A stretch of 64,000 nt of DNA from Acidobacteriota bacterium (lineage in GTDB: Bacteria > Acidobacteriota > Terriglobia > Acidiferrales > UBA7541), in NCBI GenBank assembly GCA_013289835.1, contig JABCZG010000004.1, positions 124,001 to 188,000 on the forward strand, in the 5' to 3' direction. This document shows, in pieces, positions 18,599-26,168 of the stretch. Positions within the stretch are counted from its first letter, which is position 1. Each line of letters begins with the position of its first letter. The position numbers were made by a program, and so were the translations under genes. The notes under the pieces are model-generated. The model worked only from the letters and a program-made list of their open reading frames with translations, was not told the origin of the DNA and made no database searches.

Positions 18599-18771
18599 AC
18601 GGCCCCACCCCCCTATGTTTTTTCTAAGTGTTGCATCTAAAGGGGTTAGAGTTTCTGTAAGCTCTTTGTTTTCAACACTTACAAGATGCCCAGTAAGTGT
18701 TGATTTTAAAGGCTGTTATAGGCGCGATCTTGCTATTTTTTTGTAGATGTTGATTCTAAGCAACTTAGACG
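18599..18771. repeat. AT-rich dispersed repeat, copy 1
   Basis: Holds TAAGTGTTG at 18625-18633, its inverted form CAACACTTA at 18673-18681 and another TAAGTGTTG at 18694-18702, then a looser third unit near 18742. A pyrimidine-rich leader ('CCCCACCCCCCTATG' then a T-run) precedes it. The same motifs occur at identical spacing (48 and 69 bases) at 44354-44431. By eye roughly three quarters of the 78 core bases agree between the two copies. Confidence 0.8.
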
Positions 18772-18917
18772 ACTTTGAGAGCTGGAGCGCGCTCTAGGGG
18801 CAAAGGCGGTTGAGAGAAGTGCGCCTCTAACATTCAAATACATCGCACGCCAATCGGGAGATTCATCCCGCTCAACTCGCGAGATGGAGCGCGGGCAGCG
18901 TCAGCGGACAATGAAAA

Positions 18918-18947
18918 TAAAAAATGCGGCATAGAAGCCGCCGCATC
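18918..18947 (-). terminator. Possible intrinsic terminator, minus strand
   Basis: Read on the minus strand, ATGCGGC and GCCGCAT can pair around a short loop and are followed by TTTTTTATTTTC. No minus-strand gene upstream is supported, so the hairpin may be part of a lost transcript or a non-coding RNA. Confidence 0.35.
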
Positions 18948-19193
18948 GAGATAGATTCCGCACTCTTCCCTAGAAAACATGGTAGGTGAAGAATTCTTGG
19001 TAGTCAAGGAGCTCTCGCGTTTGATGGCGAGACGGTTACCGCGTGCGCGCCCATCCTTCCCGAGCCGGTCTTTCACTTGCTAGAACCCCGTTTGTGACCG
19101 GCTGAAGGGACTTGGCCGGTAAACCGACTTGCATGCACGGACCAGCAACAGGGTGTAAACTCGCGGTGAGCAGTCACTTATCCTGAGGAAACT

Positions 19194-20102
19194 GTGGAAG
19201 AACTCGACCTAGAGAAAGAGCAAAGAGGCGAGCGCCTGGGGTGGGTCTTCTATGGCGTCGGCGCTATGCTCTTGGTCATGTGCGCGTTTTATATGCAGGA
19301 GAGAGTCGAGTTGCGCGTACTTCACGCCTACACGCTCACCATGCTTACCTACGGAGCCCTCATTTACGTCGAGGAATTTGAGCACCTCAGACGGCAGTGG
19401 TTGTGGAAGGGCGTCCTTGCTACGGTTCCGCTGCACATAATGTGTGTAGCCGGTCTGTTTTGGTGGGACGCGAAGAGCCCGCAAAGTCCGGGATACGCTC
19501 TTGCTTATAGGGTTTGGCCATTCTTCGTAGCTGAGATGGTCGTTTTCACATTGGTCATCGACCATTTCAAGGCGAGCGCGTCACCCGACGAGCCCCGGCG
19601 GAAACTTACTAGGTTTCTGAATTGGACCAGTAAACAAAGGCGAGAGACAAGAAAAACAATCACAATGCCGGATGAAGATGGAGAAGACCTGGATTTTGCA
19701 AAAGAAGCAAGGAAGAACTATTTGAAATGGAGCTTCTTGGGTGTAAGCGCCTTTTTAGTTGTGGCTTACCTACTGAGAGGCGTAACCATCGGCGGGCCGG
19801 GGATCTACTTCATTAAAGGAAGTCTCCTGGCAATGCTTTGCTACGGCCATCTCCTGTATGTGGAAGAAAAAGATGAACTCAAATCAAAATGGCTTTGGGC
19901 GGCCGCTTTGGTAGCGCTCCCATTTCTAGTGGCACTTTTTGGGCTGGTCATCGCAATCGACCGGGTCGCGCCTTCTCTTGCCCCTAACCCGATTGTGTTT
20001 CTCTTCATAATTTGGACGTTTGCTTGGCTTGAGAAGCGATTGATGGACCAGATTGCTGACGACTACCGACCTTGGGGTGCACCCTCTGAATCCGTCGGGT
20101 GA
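19194..20102 (+). CDS. Hypothetical membrane protein with internal duplication
   Basis: A 302-residue protein I cannot assign to a family. It starts at GTG 19194 after GAGGA. Each half holds a set of hydrophobic helices and a matching landmark: 'MLTYGALIYVEEFEHLRRQW' at about residues 50-69 and 'MLCYGHLLYVEEKDELKSKW' at about 219-238, each followed by Leu-Trp and another membrane helix. The halves are joined by a hydrophilic linker (about residues 125-175) with an acidic patch. It therefore looks like a tandem gene duplication and fusion. It stands alone between repeats and the convergent membrane gene at 20298; no function is proposed. Confidence 0.75.
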   Translation: MEELDLEKEQRGERLGWVFYGVGAMLLVMCAFYMQERVELRVLHAYTLTMLTYGALIYVEEFEHLRRQWLWKGVLATVPLHIMCVAGLFWWDAKSPQSPGYALAYRVWPFFVAEMVVFTLVIDHFKASASPDEPRRKLTRFLNWTSKQRRETRKTITMPDEDGEDLDFAKEARKNYLKWSFLGVSAFLVVAYLLRGVTIGGPGIYFIKGSLLAMLCYGHLLYVEEKDELKSKWLWAAALVALPFLVALFGLVIAIDRVAPSLAPNPIVFLFIIWTFAWLEKRLMDQIADDYRPWGAPSESVG

Positions 20103-20297
20103 TGTTGCTCAACTCTTGATAGATCGCGCCTTCCGGACAGGTAGCTGTTGGACGTCGCGTTAGCGACTGGCCACCGCTCCAGCCAATGCTCGCGCGAAGC
20201 TCCCGCCCGCCACCTCAGCCCCTATCATCCCCGGGCGGAAAAAACAGCGAGCTCCGCGTCGCGGCCACACAAGCAAGGAGCGTAAGGGGACGACTGC

Positions 20298-21059
20298 CTA
20301 CGTCAGACGCACATCAAAGAGCGTCAGCCAATACTGAAGGGATTGCAGAGTAAAACCGCAAAAGATGAGTGCGATGCCGAAGACGCCGAGGCGGCGCTCC
20401 GGGAGATTGTCGGCGTAATATTCGATGTACGGATAGAGGGTCACGCCCACGCCGGTGACGATGCCGGTCACTAGCCCAACGCGAATGGCAAAAAGCCAAG
20501 GGTGGTCCACGTGATGGATGAAGGCGCTGCAGATCAGGGCCGTGACCGTATAACCGAGCGTACGGACCACGGTTCCCCAGAACTGACGGCGCGTAACCTG
20601 CGGACGTCGAGACGCGGAATAGTCGGCGGCGGGACGCATGCCGCGAGTGTAGGCGAGGATTTGGCCGATGGTTATAAGAATGGCAAAGGCGATGGCGAAT
20701 CCGAAACCTAAACTCCGGTACAGGCCAGCTCCGAAAGCGAATCCCCGGATAGCGGCAAAGAGCCCTTCCCAAAACAGGGAGTAATGATCGAGGCCGCGAG
20801 AGGCCCGGCTGAATTCAATCGAGAGGGTGATACCGGTGGCGATGCCGGAAGCCAGGCCAAAGAAGAGACCGAGGCCCAGGCCGTAGCCGATGCCGAAGAC
20901 AATGGAGTATGTGACCGCGCGGGTGAGCAGGCGCAACGGCCCGTGCTGTCCGCCCAACAGGTCGTAGGCCAGATAAAGACTGCCAAGCACATCAAAAGAG
21001 GTACCTGTAATGCTGATGAGCGCGACGGTATGGTGGTCCACTGCAGGATTGTAAACCAA
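20298..21059 (-). CDS. Hypothetical glycine-rich multi-span membrane protein
   Basis: A 253-residue protein with about six or seven hydrophobic segments, several very glycine-rich, for example 'IVFGIGYGLGLGLFFGLASG' at about residues 52-71 and 'GLVTGIVTGVGVTLYPYIEY' near 200. I recognise no catalytic motif or known family. A short basic loop at about residues 140-160 ('SRRPQVTRRQFW') probably faces the cytoplasm. It lies 113 bases before the purine permease end on the same strand, but the gap and lack of overlap give no strong operon evidence. Confidence 0.65.
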   Translation of the reverse strand: MVYNPAVDHHTVALISITGTSFDVLGSLYLAYDLLGGQHGPLRLLTRAVTYSIVFGIGYGLGLGLFFGLASGIATGITLSIEFSRASRGLDHYSLFWEGLFAAIRGFAFGAGLYRSLGFGFAIAFAILITIGQILAYTRGMRPAADYSASRRPQVTRRQFWGTVVRTLGYTVTALICSAFIHHVDHPWLFAIRVGLVTGIVTGVGVTLYPYIEYYADNLPERRLGVFGIALIFCGFTLQSLQYWLTLFDVRLT

Positions 21060-21172
21060 AAATATCGGCGATCATGTGCCGATGCCAAAATCGAATTCAA
21101 ACGCTGGTATTGATGCGGGCGGCGCGGGAGGAGCAGCGAAGTGAAGGCGCCGACCGGGGCGGGTGGATTCAT

Positions 21173-22468
21173 TTATTCGGAGGAGAGGAAGGCATAGCGG
21201 AGGAGGAAGAGTACGCTCAGCACCCAGATGAGCGGGCTGATTTCGCGGCGGCGGCCGGTGCCGAGTTTAATGAAGGTGAAGGAGAGCAGGCCCAGGCTAA
21301 GGCCGGTGGCGATGCTGAAGGTCAGCGGCGTGGCCACCAGAGTGAGGAACGCGGGGAAGGCTTCGCTGAAATCGTCCCAACGAACGCGCGCGACGGCGCC
21401 GCACATTAGCGCGCCGACGAGGATCAGTGCCGGAGCGGTGGCGTATGCCGGAATCGCGGCGACCAGCGGTGCGCAAAACATGGCGGCAAGAAAGAGTGCG
21501 GCGATGACGATATTGCCGAGGCCGGTGCGCGCGCCCGCGGCCACTCCTGCGGCGCTTTCGATGTAGCTGGTGACCGTCGAGGTGCCCGTTAGCGCACCGA
21601 ACATGGTGCCGAAGGCATCAGCGAGAAGCGCGCGGCTGGCGCGCGGAAGTTTTCCGTCACGCAGGAAGCCGCCTTCTTCGCAAACGCCGACGAGCGTGCC
21701 GACGTTGTCAAAGAGATCCACGAAAAAGAAGACGAAGATAAGCTCGCCGAAGCCGAGTTTTGTGGCCGCGCGCAAATCCAGCTTGAGAAATGTGCCAGAC
21801 GGATGCGGCAGCGAGAAAAAATGCTCGGGCCAATGCGCGAGACCGAGCGGAATCCCCGCCAAGGTGATTGCAACAATGCCGAGGAGGATAGCGCTGCCGA
21901 TGCGGCGGGCCATCAGAATGGCAATGAGAAGAAGGCCTCCGGCCGCAAGCAAAACTTCCGGGTCCGCCATTTTGCCCAACCCGACAAAAGTGGCTTTATT
22001 GGCCACGATGATTTGCGCGTTGCGCAAACCGATAAAGGCAATGAATAAACCGATCCCAGCGGCGGTGCCGTATTTGAGGCAATCGGGAATGCCGTTGACG
22101 ATTTGTTCGCGGACGTTTGTCAGCGTCAGAACGAGAAAGAGCAAGCCGGAAAGAAAGACGACGCCGAGCGCGGTCTGCCACGGCACGTGCCTGCCGAGGA
22201 CGATCGAATAGGTGAAATACGCGTTCAGAGACATGCCTGGAGCCAGCGCGATCGGATAGTTGGCCCAGATGCCCATGATGAGCGTGGCGATGGCGGCGGA
22301 AATACAAGTAGCGAAGAGCACGCCTTCGACGGGCATGCCGCCTTCGGCAAGGATCTTTGGGTTGACGACCACGACGTACGCCATGGTCATGAAGGTGGTC
22401 AGACCCGCGAGCAGCTCGCGGCGTACGTTGGTCTGGTTTTCCTGGAGGTGAAAAACTTGTTCGAGCAA
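21173..22468 (-). CDS. AzgA-family purine permease (NCS2)
   Basis: Inner-membrane proton symporter for adenine, guanine or hypoxanthine, 431 residues. AzgA/NCS2 hallmarks are clear: N-terminal 'ELLAGLTTFMTMAYVVVVNP', 'ALAPGMSLNAYFTYSIV', 'GIGLFIAFIGLRNA', 'FFVDLFDNVGTLVGV' and 'GTSTVTSYIESAAGVAAGARTG' (quoted in part). About twelve hydrophobic spans. It lies 2.7 kb beyond the ureide cluster on the opposite strand; substrate supply for xanthine dehydrogenase is the likely role, inferred from proximity. An AGGAG-like site precedes the ATG. Confidence 0.92.
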   Translation of the reverse strand: MLEQVFHLQENQTNVRRELLAGLTTFMTMAYVVVVNPKILAEGGMPVEGVLFATCISAAIATLIMGIWANYPIALAPGMSLNAYFTYSIVLGRHVPWQTALGVVFLSGLLFLVLTLTNVREQIVNGIPDCLKYGTAAGIGLFIAFIGLRNAQIIVANKATFVGLGKMADPEVLLAAGGLLLIAILMARRIGSAILLGIVAITLAGIPLGLAHWPEHFFSLPHPSGTFLKLDLRAATKLGFGELIFVFFFVDLFDNVGTLVGVCEEGGFLRDGKLPRASRALLADAFGTMFGALTGTSTVTSYIESAAGVAAGARTGLGNIVIAALFLAAMFCAPLVAAIPAYATAPALILVGALMCGAVARVRWDDFSEAFPAFLTLVATPLTFSIATGLSLGLLSFTFIKLGTGRRREISPLIWVLSVLFLLRYAFLSSE

Positions 22469-22608
22469 GCGAGCGGCTCCCTCCTAAAAAGGTGCGCCAC
22501 TATAGGCCGAGCGCGCCCACACGTCAACGTAACTATTCAAATGCGTGCGATGCGTGTGGCACGAATGAGCGGGAACTGCTGACTAGCGGAGCGAAATCTG
22601 CAGAAAAG

Positions 22609-22689
22609 TGGTGCGCCCGGGGGGACTCGAACTCCCGACCTTCTGGTTTCCGCCGCAGGCGGACTCTATCCAACTGAGCTACGGGCTGC
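22609..22689 (-). pseudogene. tRNA-Arg-like copy with replaced anticodon region
   Basis: On the minus strand this copies the intact tRNA-Arg 330 bases upstream: 23 identical bases of D-arm and acceptor side (22664-22686) and 46 identical bases covering the 3' anticodon strand, T-arm, acceptor, CCA and six following bases (22603-22648). Between them the 12 bases with the anticodon are replaced by 15 bases forming a perfect TCCGCC/GGCGGA hairpin. The 5' acceptor end is also changed so that the first two pairs are lost. It cannot fold a normal anticodon arm. The stop codon of the GIY-YIG gene lies inside it. Confidence 0.85.
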
Positions 22690-22929
22690 ACGGGCTAGAA
22701 TTCGCGCCAATTCCTCACGACCCTGGCCTGACTTTAGAAACTTCTCGCGTTTCATTGCCTCGGAGCGGGAGGCAAACTCCTCCTGATGAAGAAGTTCCCA
22801 GGAGCCACGATTCTTTGTTGATTTCGTGATTCCGTGATTGTGCTGGCCTAGTCGCTGCACAGGGTCAGCTGTATGCCCCGTATAGTGGCGGCCGTTGGAT
22901 TGGTTTCGAAGAACGTAAACGAAATACAT
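22666..22929 (-). CDS. Small GIY-YIG domain protein between tRNA-Arg and its copy
   Basis: An 87-residue GIY-YIG nuclease-fold protein. The ATG at 22929 lies only 10 bases past the CCA end of tRNA-Arg. The GIY-YIG strands appear as 'YFVYVLRNQSNGRHYTGHT' (residues 2-20), followed by 'DPVQRLGQHN' with the usual Arg and His, and 'SEAMKREKFLKSG' with the Glu of the last helix, so the small single-domain fold is complete. Translating further upstream only reads through the tRNA and is spurious. The last residues 'AARSSVG' are encoded by the tRNA-like copy. The gene is thus framed by two tRNA-Arg sequences in direct orientation. Whether it cuts DNA is not known; the layout suggests a tRNA-targeting mobile ORF. 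Confidence 0.82.
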   Translation of the reverse strand: MYFVYVLRNQSNGRHYTGHTADPVQRLGQHNHGITKSTKNRGSWELLHQEEFASRSEAMKREKFLKSGQGREELARILARAARSSVG

Positions 22930-22939
22930 CGGTGAAAAG

Positions 22940-23016
22940 TGGTGCGCCCGGGGGGACTCGAACTCCCGACCTTCTGGTTCGTAGCCAGACGCTCTATCCA
23001 ACTGAGCTACGGGCGC
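22940..23016 (-). tRNA. tRNA-Arg (anticodon ACG), CCA encoded
   Basis: Read on the minus strand this gives a full cloverleaf: seven perfect acceptor pairs (GCGCCCG with CGGGCGC), D-arm GCTC...GAGC, anticodon stem TCTGG/CCAGA with loop CTACGAA (anticodon ACG, expected to become ICG after TadA editing), variable loop AGGTC, T-arm with GTTCGAG, discriminator A and a genomic CCA. The tadA gene needed for this inosine is at 37.9 kb in the window. Confidence 0.96.
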
Positions 23017-23078
23017 ACAGTACAGAAATATTAACATACTGCTGCAAGGCCACGCCACGCCGCATCGAGCGAGCCAGT

Positions 23079-24296
23079 TCAAGTTCCTGCGGGCGCGCTC
23101 CTGCCGAACTCCGCGCGGTGGTCTTCCGGGCCAAAATAAATCACGATGGCTCCGATCAAGAGAACTACCAGGGCAAAAAGTCCCATGGCCCGGCCATAAC
23201 TCATAAGATGAGCCATTCGAGCTTCAAAATAAGCGCTGCCGGACGCAATCAACACGCCGAACTGATAGGCCAAGCCCGGAAAAAATCCGCGCAATTGATC
23301 CGGCGAGAGCTCGTTGATATGTGCCGGGATTACGCCCCATGCCCCCTGCACCATGAATTGCATTAGGAACCCGCCCATCAGAATCAGCGGAAGGTTTGGA
23401 GCAAACACCCACAGAGGAATCATCACGATTCCCAAGAGCACGGCCGTGACCATGGCCCTGCGTCTTCCGCGGCGGTCGGAAAAATATCCGAACGCCAGCC
23501 CGCCGCAGATCGCTCCAACCATGGAAAACGCCGTGAAATCGGAGGTGCGCTGAGGGCTGAATCCATGCTGCTGCTGCAAATACGTCGGGTACATATCCTG
23601 AGTGCCATGCGAGATAAAGTTCACCATGGCCATCAAGATCACGAGATAAGCAAACCGCTTCCAGTTTCGAAAAATGGCGCGCCGGTAGGTTGGCCAATCC
23701 GTACGCGAACGGTGCCACGCTTCCGGCTCCTTCACTTTGGCACGCACGAACAATGTGAGCAGCGCTGGCAGTCCACCAACGAAAAAAAGCGGCCGCCAAC
23801 CCCAATGCGGATAAACGAAGCGATAAACTCCTGCCGCTAAAAGAAAACCAAGGGCGTAGCCCTCCTGCAAAAAGCCCGAGACGAGGCCGCGCCACTTCGC
23901 CGGAACGGATTCCATGGTGAGCGAGGCTCCCACGCCCCATTCGCCACCCATGCCGATGCCGTAGAGCAATCGCAGAAAAAAGAAAACTTTGTAGCTCGGC
24001 GCGAGGCCGGAGAGAACTTCAATCAGGGAAAAATACAAAATATTGACGATGAGAGGAATGCGCCGCCCGTACCGGTCGGCAAACAATCCGAAAACGATCG
24101 CCCCAATCCAACGGGTGGCCAGGCTCGCGGTAATCGTCAAAGCTAGCGCGGGGATGCTGGTGCCAAATTCCCTGGCGATAGGGGCCAGGACAAACGTGAG
24201 GATGAAGAAATCGAAGGCGTCCAGGGTCCAGCCGAGAAAGCCGGCGAGGACCGCGTGGTACGTGCCAGAGGGAGCCGATTGTTTCGAATCAGGCAT
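23079..24296 (-). CDS. MFS transporter (SHS-type carboxylate family)
   Basis: Inner-membrane major facilitator of 405 residues with twelve predicted spans. The inter-helix signature 'GLFADRYGRRIPLIV' after span 2 and its repeat 'GYFSDRRGRRRAMV' after span 8 are both present, with 'LDAFDFFILTFVLAPIAREF' in span 1. The Leu-Asp-Ala-Phe-Asp pattern is typical of the SHS (sialate/lactate) subfamily, so a carboxylate or amino-acid derivative is the likely cargo. Its ATG directly abuts the stop of the sodium symporter gene, so the two are co-transcribed. The last gene of the deacylase operon. Confidence 0.85.
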   Translation of the reverse strand: MPDSKQSAPSGTYHAVLAGFLGWTLDAFDFFILTFVLAPIAREFGTSIPALALTITASLATRWIGAIVFGLFADRYGRRIPLIVNILYFSLIEVLSGLAPSYKVFFFLRLLYGIGMGGEWGVGASLTMESVPAKWRGLVSGFLQEGYALGFLLAAGVYRFVYPHWGWRPLFFVGGLPALLTLFVRAKVKEPEAWHRSRTDWPTYRRAIFRNWKRFAYLVILMAMVNFISHGTQDMYPTYLQQQHGFSPQRTSDFTAFSMVGAICGGLAFGYFSDRRGRRRAMVTAVLLGIVMIPLWVFAPNLPLILMGGFLMQFMVQGAWGVIPAHINELSPDQLRGFFPGLAYQFGVLIASGSAYFEARMAHLMSYGRAMGLFALVVLLIGAIVIYFGPEDHRAEFGRSAPAGT

Positions 24297-26120
24297 TTAG
24301 CTGCCGAGCCACTCGCTTGCTTTAGGCATCAGGCGCGAGATGACTATCGCGCACACAATCGAGATGCACCCAAGAAGGAGTCCCTGCCCGTAGCGGCCGA
24401 AGCAAATCTCTCCGATACAGAAAAGAGCGGAATAGATCAGCACGCATCCGAGGAGCCAGCTGGTGAGATTTTTTCCAAGGTCGCGGGTAACCGGCTCGTC
24501 GCCGACCAGTTTCGCAACAGGCTTCCAACCGGTAATTTGCGGCCGCACTTTGCGGTAAAACTTCAAGAGGGTGTCCGACGGCTCCGCCGGTGTGAGTAGC
24601 GTGACGGCCAGCCATACGAGCGTCGTCACTCCCGTGGTGCACAACGTGGTCTTCGCGAAAACAACGGGGTCAGAACCGCTGAAGGGCTGCGGCCTACCTG
24701 CCATGGCCAGCCAAAGGGCTTTGGAGTGCAGCGCCAAGGTGGTTACCAGCGCCGCGGCCATCGCGGAAATCTCGCTCCAGGCGTTGACACGCCACCAGTA
24801 CCAACGCAGCAAGTAGACGCCGCCGGTGCCCGCGCCCAATTCGAGCACGACTTTCCAGCCTTCCGATACGGAAGTGAGCTGCGAAGAAACCCAAGCAGCG
24901 GCAACGACCAAAAATAGCGTCGCCAGCCGCGAGGCGTTTACGTAATGCGACTCGCTTCCATCTTTCTTGAGAAAGCGGCGGTAAAAATCTTCGACCAGGT
25001 AGGAACTGCCCCAGTTCAATTGCGTCGCAACGGTGGACATGAATGCGGCCATAAAGCCGGCGAGCAGGACTCCTAGGAACGCATGCGGGGTCTGCCTTGT
25101 GACCACCAGCATGTAGCCGCGCTCGGGCTGGGCCAGGTTGGGATAGAGGACAACGGCTACGAGTGCCGTCAGAATCCAGGGCCAAGGCCGCAGCGCGTAA
25201 TGCGCAAGGTTGAACCAGAGCACGGACAACAATCCGTTTCGTTCATCTTTCGCGCTGAAAATTCTCTGCGCAATGTAGCCACCGCCGCCCGGTTCGGCGC
25301 CCGGATACCAGAAGGCCCACCATTGGACGGCGAGGTGAACAACGAAGGTGATGACTGGCAGCGTCCATAATGCTTCGCCAGTCAGGCCGCGCGAAAAATC
25401 AGGCAAGAGGGCTGTGATGTCACTTGCGCCAGAGCCTGCCGCCGCGCGCCTGGCGGCCAGTGTGGCCAGAAGCTGCGGCATCCCGCCAACGGCGCGAATG
25501 CCGAACCAGGCGACGGAGATCACGATGGCCATCTTCAGAACAAACTGAAAGAGATCGGTCCAGAGCACGCCCCACAAGCCGCCGAGCGAAACGTAAATTC
25601 CGGTGAACGGCATCAGAAAGAAAACGCAGATGGCCAGCGCCTTGGCGTCACTGACGCCCATCGCGGTGCTGATGATGTTCACCATGGCCTTGGTCACCCA
25701 ACCGAGGATGAGACAATTCATCAGCAAGCCTAGATAGACGGCGCGGAATCCGCGCAGGAACGCGGCGGGCTTTCCGTGGTAACGCATCTCGGCGAACTGC
25801 ACGTCGGTGATCAATCCGGAGCGGCGCCACAGCCGCGCAAACAAAAACACCGTCATCATCCCTGAGGGCAAAAAGCTCCACCACAACCAGTTCCCTGCTA
25901 CGCCGTTGGCGTACACGAGTCCGGTGACTGCCAGCGGCGTATCGGCGGCGAATGTCGTCGCCACCATTGAGGTTCCGGCGAGCCACCAGGAAACGTTTCG
26001 GCCCGAAACAAAATAGTCCTCGGTGCTCTTTCCAGAGCGGCCGCGAAAATACAGCCCCAGGAAGAGAGTGATGAGCAAGTAGCCAACGATCGCGGCCCAA
26101 TCGGCAGGTGTTAAATGCAA
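24297..26120 (-). CDS. Sodium:solute symporter (SSS family)
   Basis: Large multi-span transporter of 607 residues. The start 'LTPADWAAIVGYLLITLFLG' followed by 'GRSGKSTEDYFVSGRNVSWW' is the usual SSS opening, and 'LAGTSMVATTFAADTPLAV' carries the sodium-site Ser/Thr region in TM1. About thirteen hydrophobic helices, the last after residue 570. Longer than most SSS members because of an extended C-terminus. It sits 48 bases after the deacylase gene and touches the MFS gene with no gap, suggesting uptake of the product or substrate of that enzyme. Confidence 0.85.
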   Translation of the reverse strand: MHLTPADWAAIVGYLLITLFLGLYFRGRSGKSTEDYFVSGRNVSWWLAGTSMVATTFAADTPLAVTGLVYANGVAGNWLWWSFLPSGMMTVFLFARLWRRSGLITDVQFAEMRYHGKPAAFLRGFRAVYLGLLMNCLILGWVTKAMVNIISTAMGVSDAKALAICVFFLMPFTGIYVSLGGLWGVLWTDLFQFVLKMAIVISVAWFGIRAVGGMPQLLATLAARRAAAGSGASDITALLPDFSRGLTGEALWTLPVITFVVHLAVQWWAFWYPGAEPGGGGYIAQRIFSAKDERNGLLSVLWFNLAHYALRPWPWILTALVAVVLYPNLAQPERGYMLVVTRQTPHAFLGVLLAGFMAAFMSTVATQLNWGSSYLVEDFYRRFLKKDGSESHYVNASRLATLFLVVAAAWVSSQLTSVSEGWKVVLELGAGTGGVYLLRWYWWRVNAWSEISAMAAALVTTLALHSKALWLAMAGRPQPFSGSDPVVFAKTTLCTTGVTTLVWLAVTLLTPAEPSDTLLKFYRKVRPQITGWKPVAKLVGDEPVTRDLGKNLTSWLLGCVLIYSALFCIGEICFGRYGQGLLLGCISIVCAIVISRLMPKASEWLGS

Positions 26121-26168
26121 GTTGATCGTCCCCTTGGAAAGAAGTGTGTACGTCCTGAATCTACTTGC

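Larger units (their letters stand above)
18451..19193. other. Long intergenic region after the ureide cluster, with repeats
   Basis: About 740 bases without a convincing gene. It starts with short 'TCAGTG/CAGT' reiterations at 18438-18466, then a GC-rich stretch, then the AT-rich repeat unit annotated separately, and a hairpin at about 18925-18947. A minus-strand reading frame at 18834-19076 has no family look and covers that hairpin, so I do not call it. Base composition of 18600-18780 is much richer in A+T than the genes around it. Confidence 0.6.

Noticed and set aside
18834..19076. Small minus-strand frame in the long intergenic region
   Set aside because: Runs through a hairpin and has no recognisable domain.
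22930..23082. N-terminal extension of the GIY-YIG protein through the tRNA
   Set aside because: The residues are simply translated tRNA-Arg, a common annotation artefact; a start at 22929 gives the whole domain.
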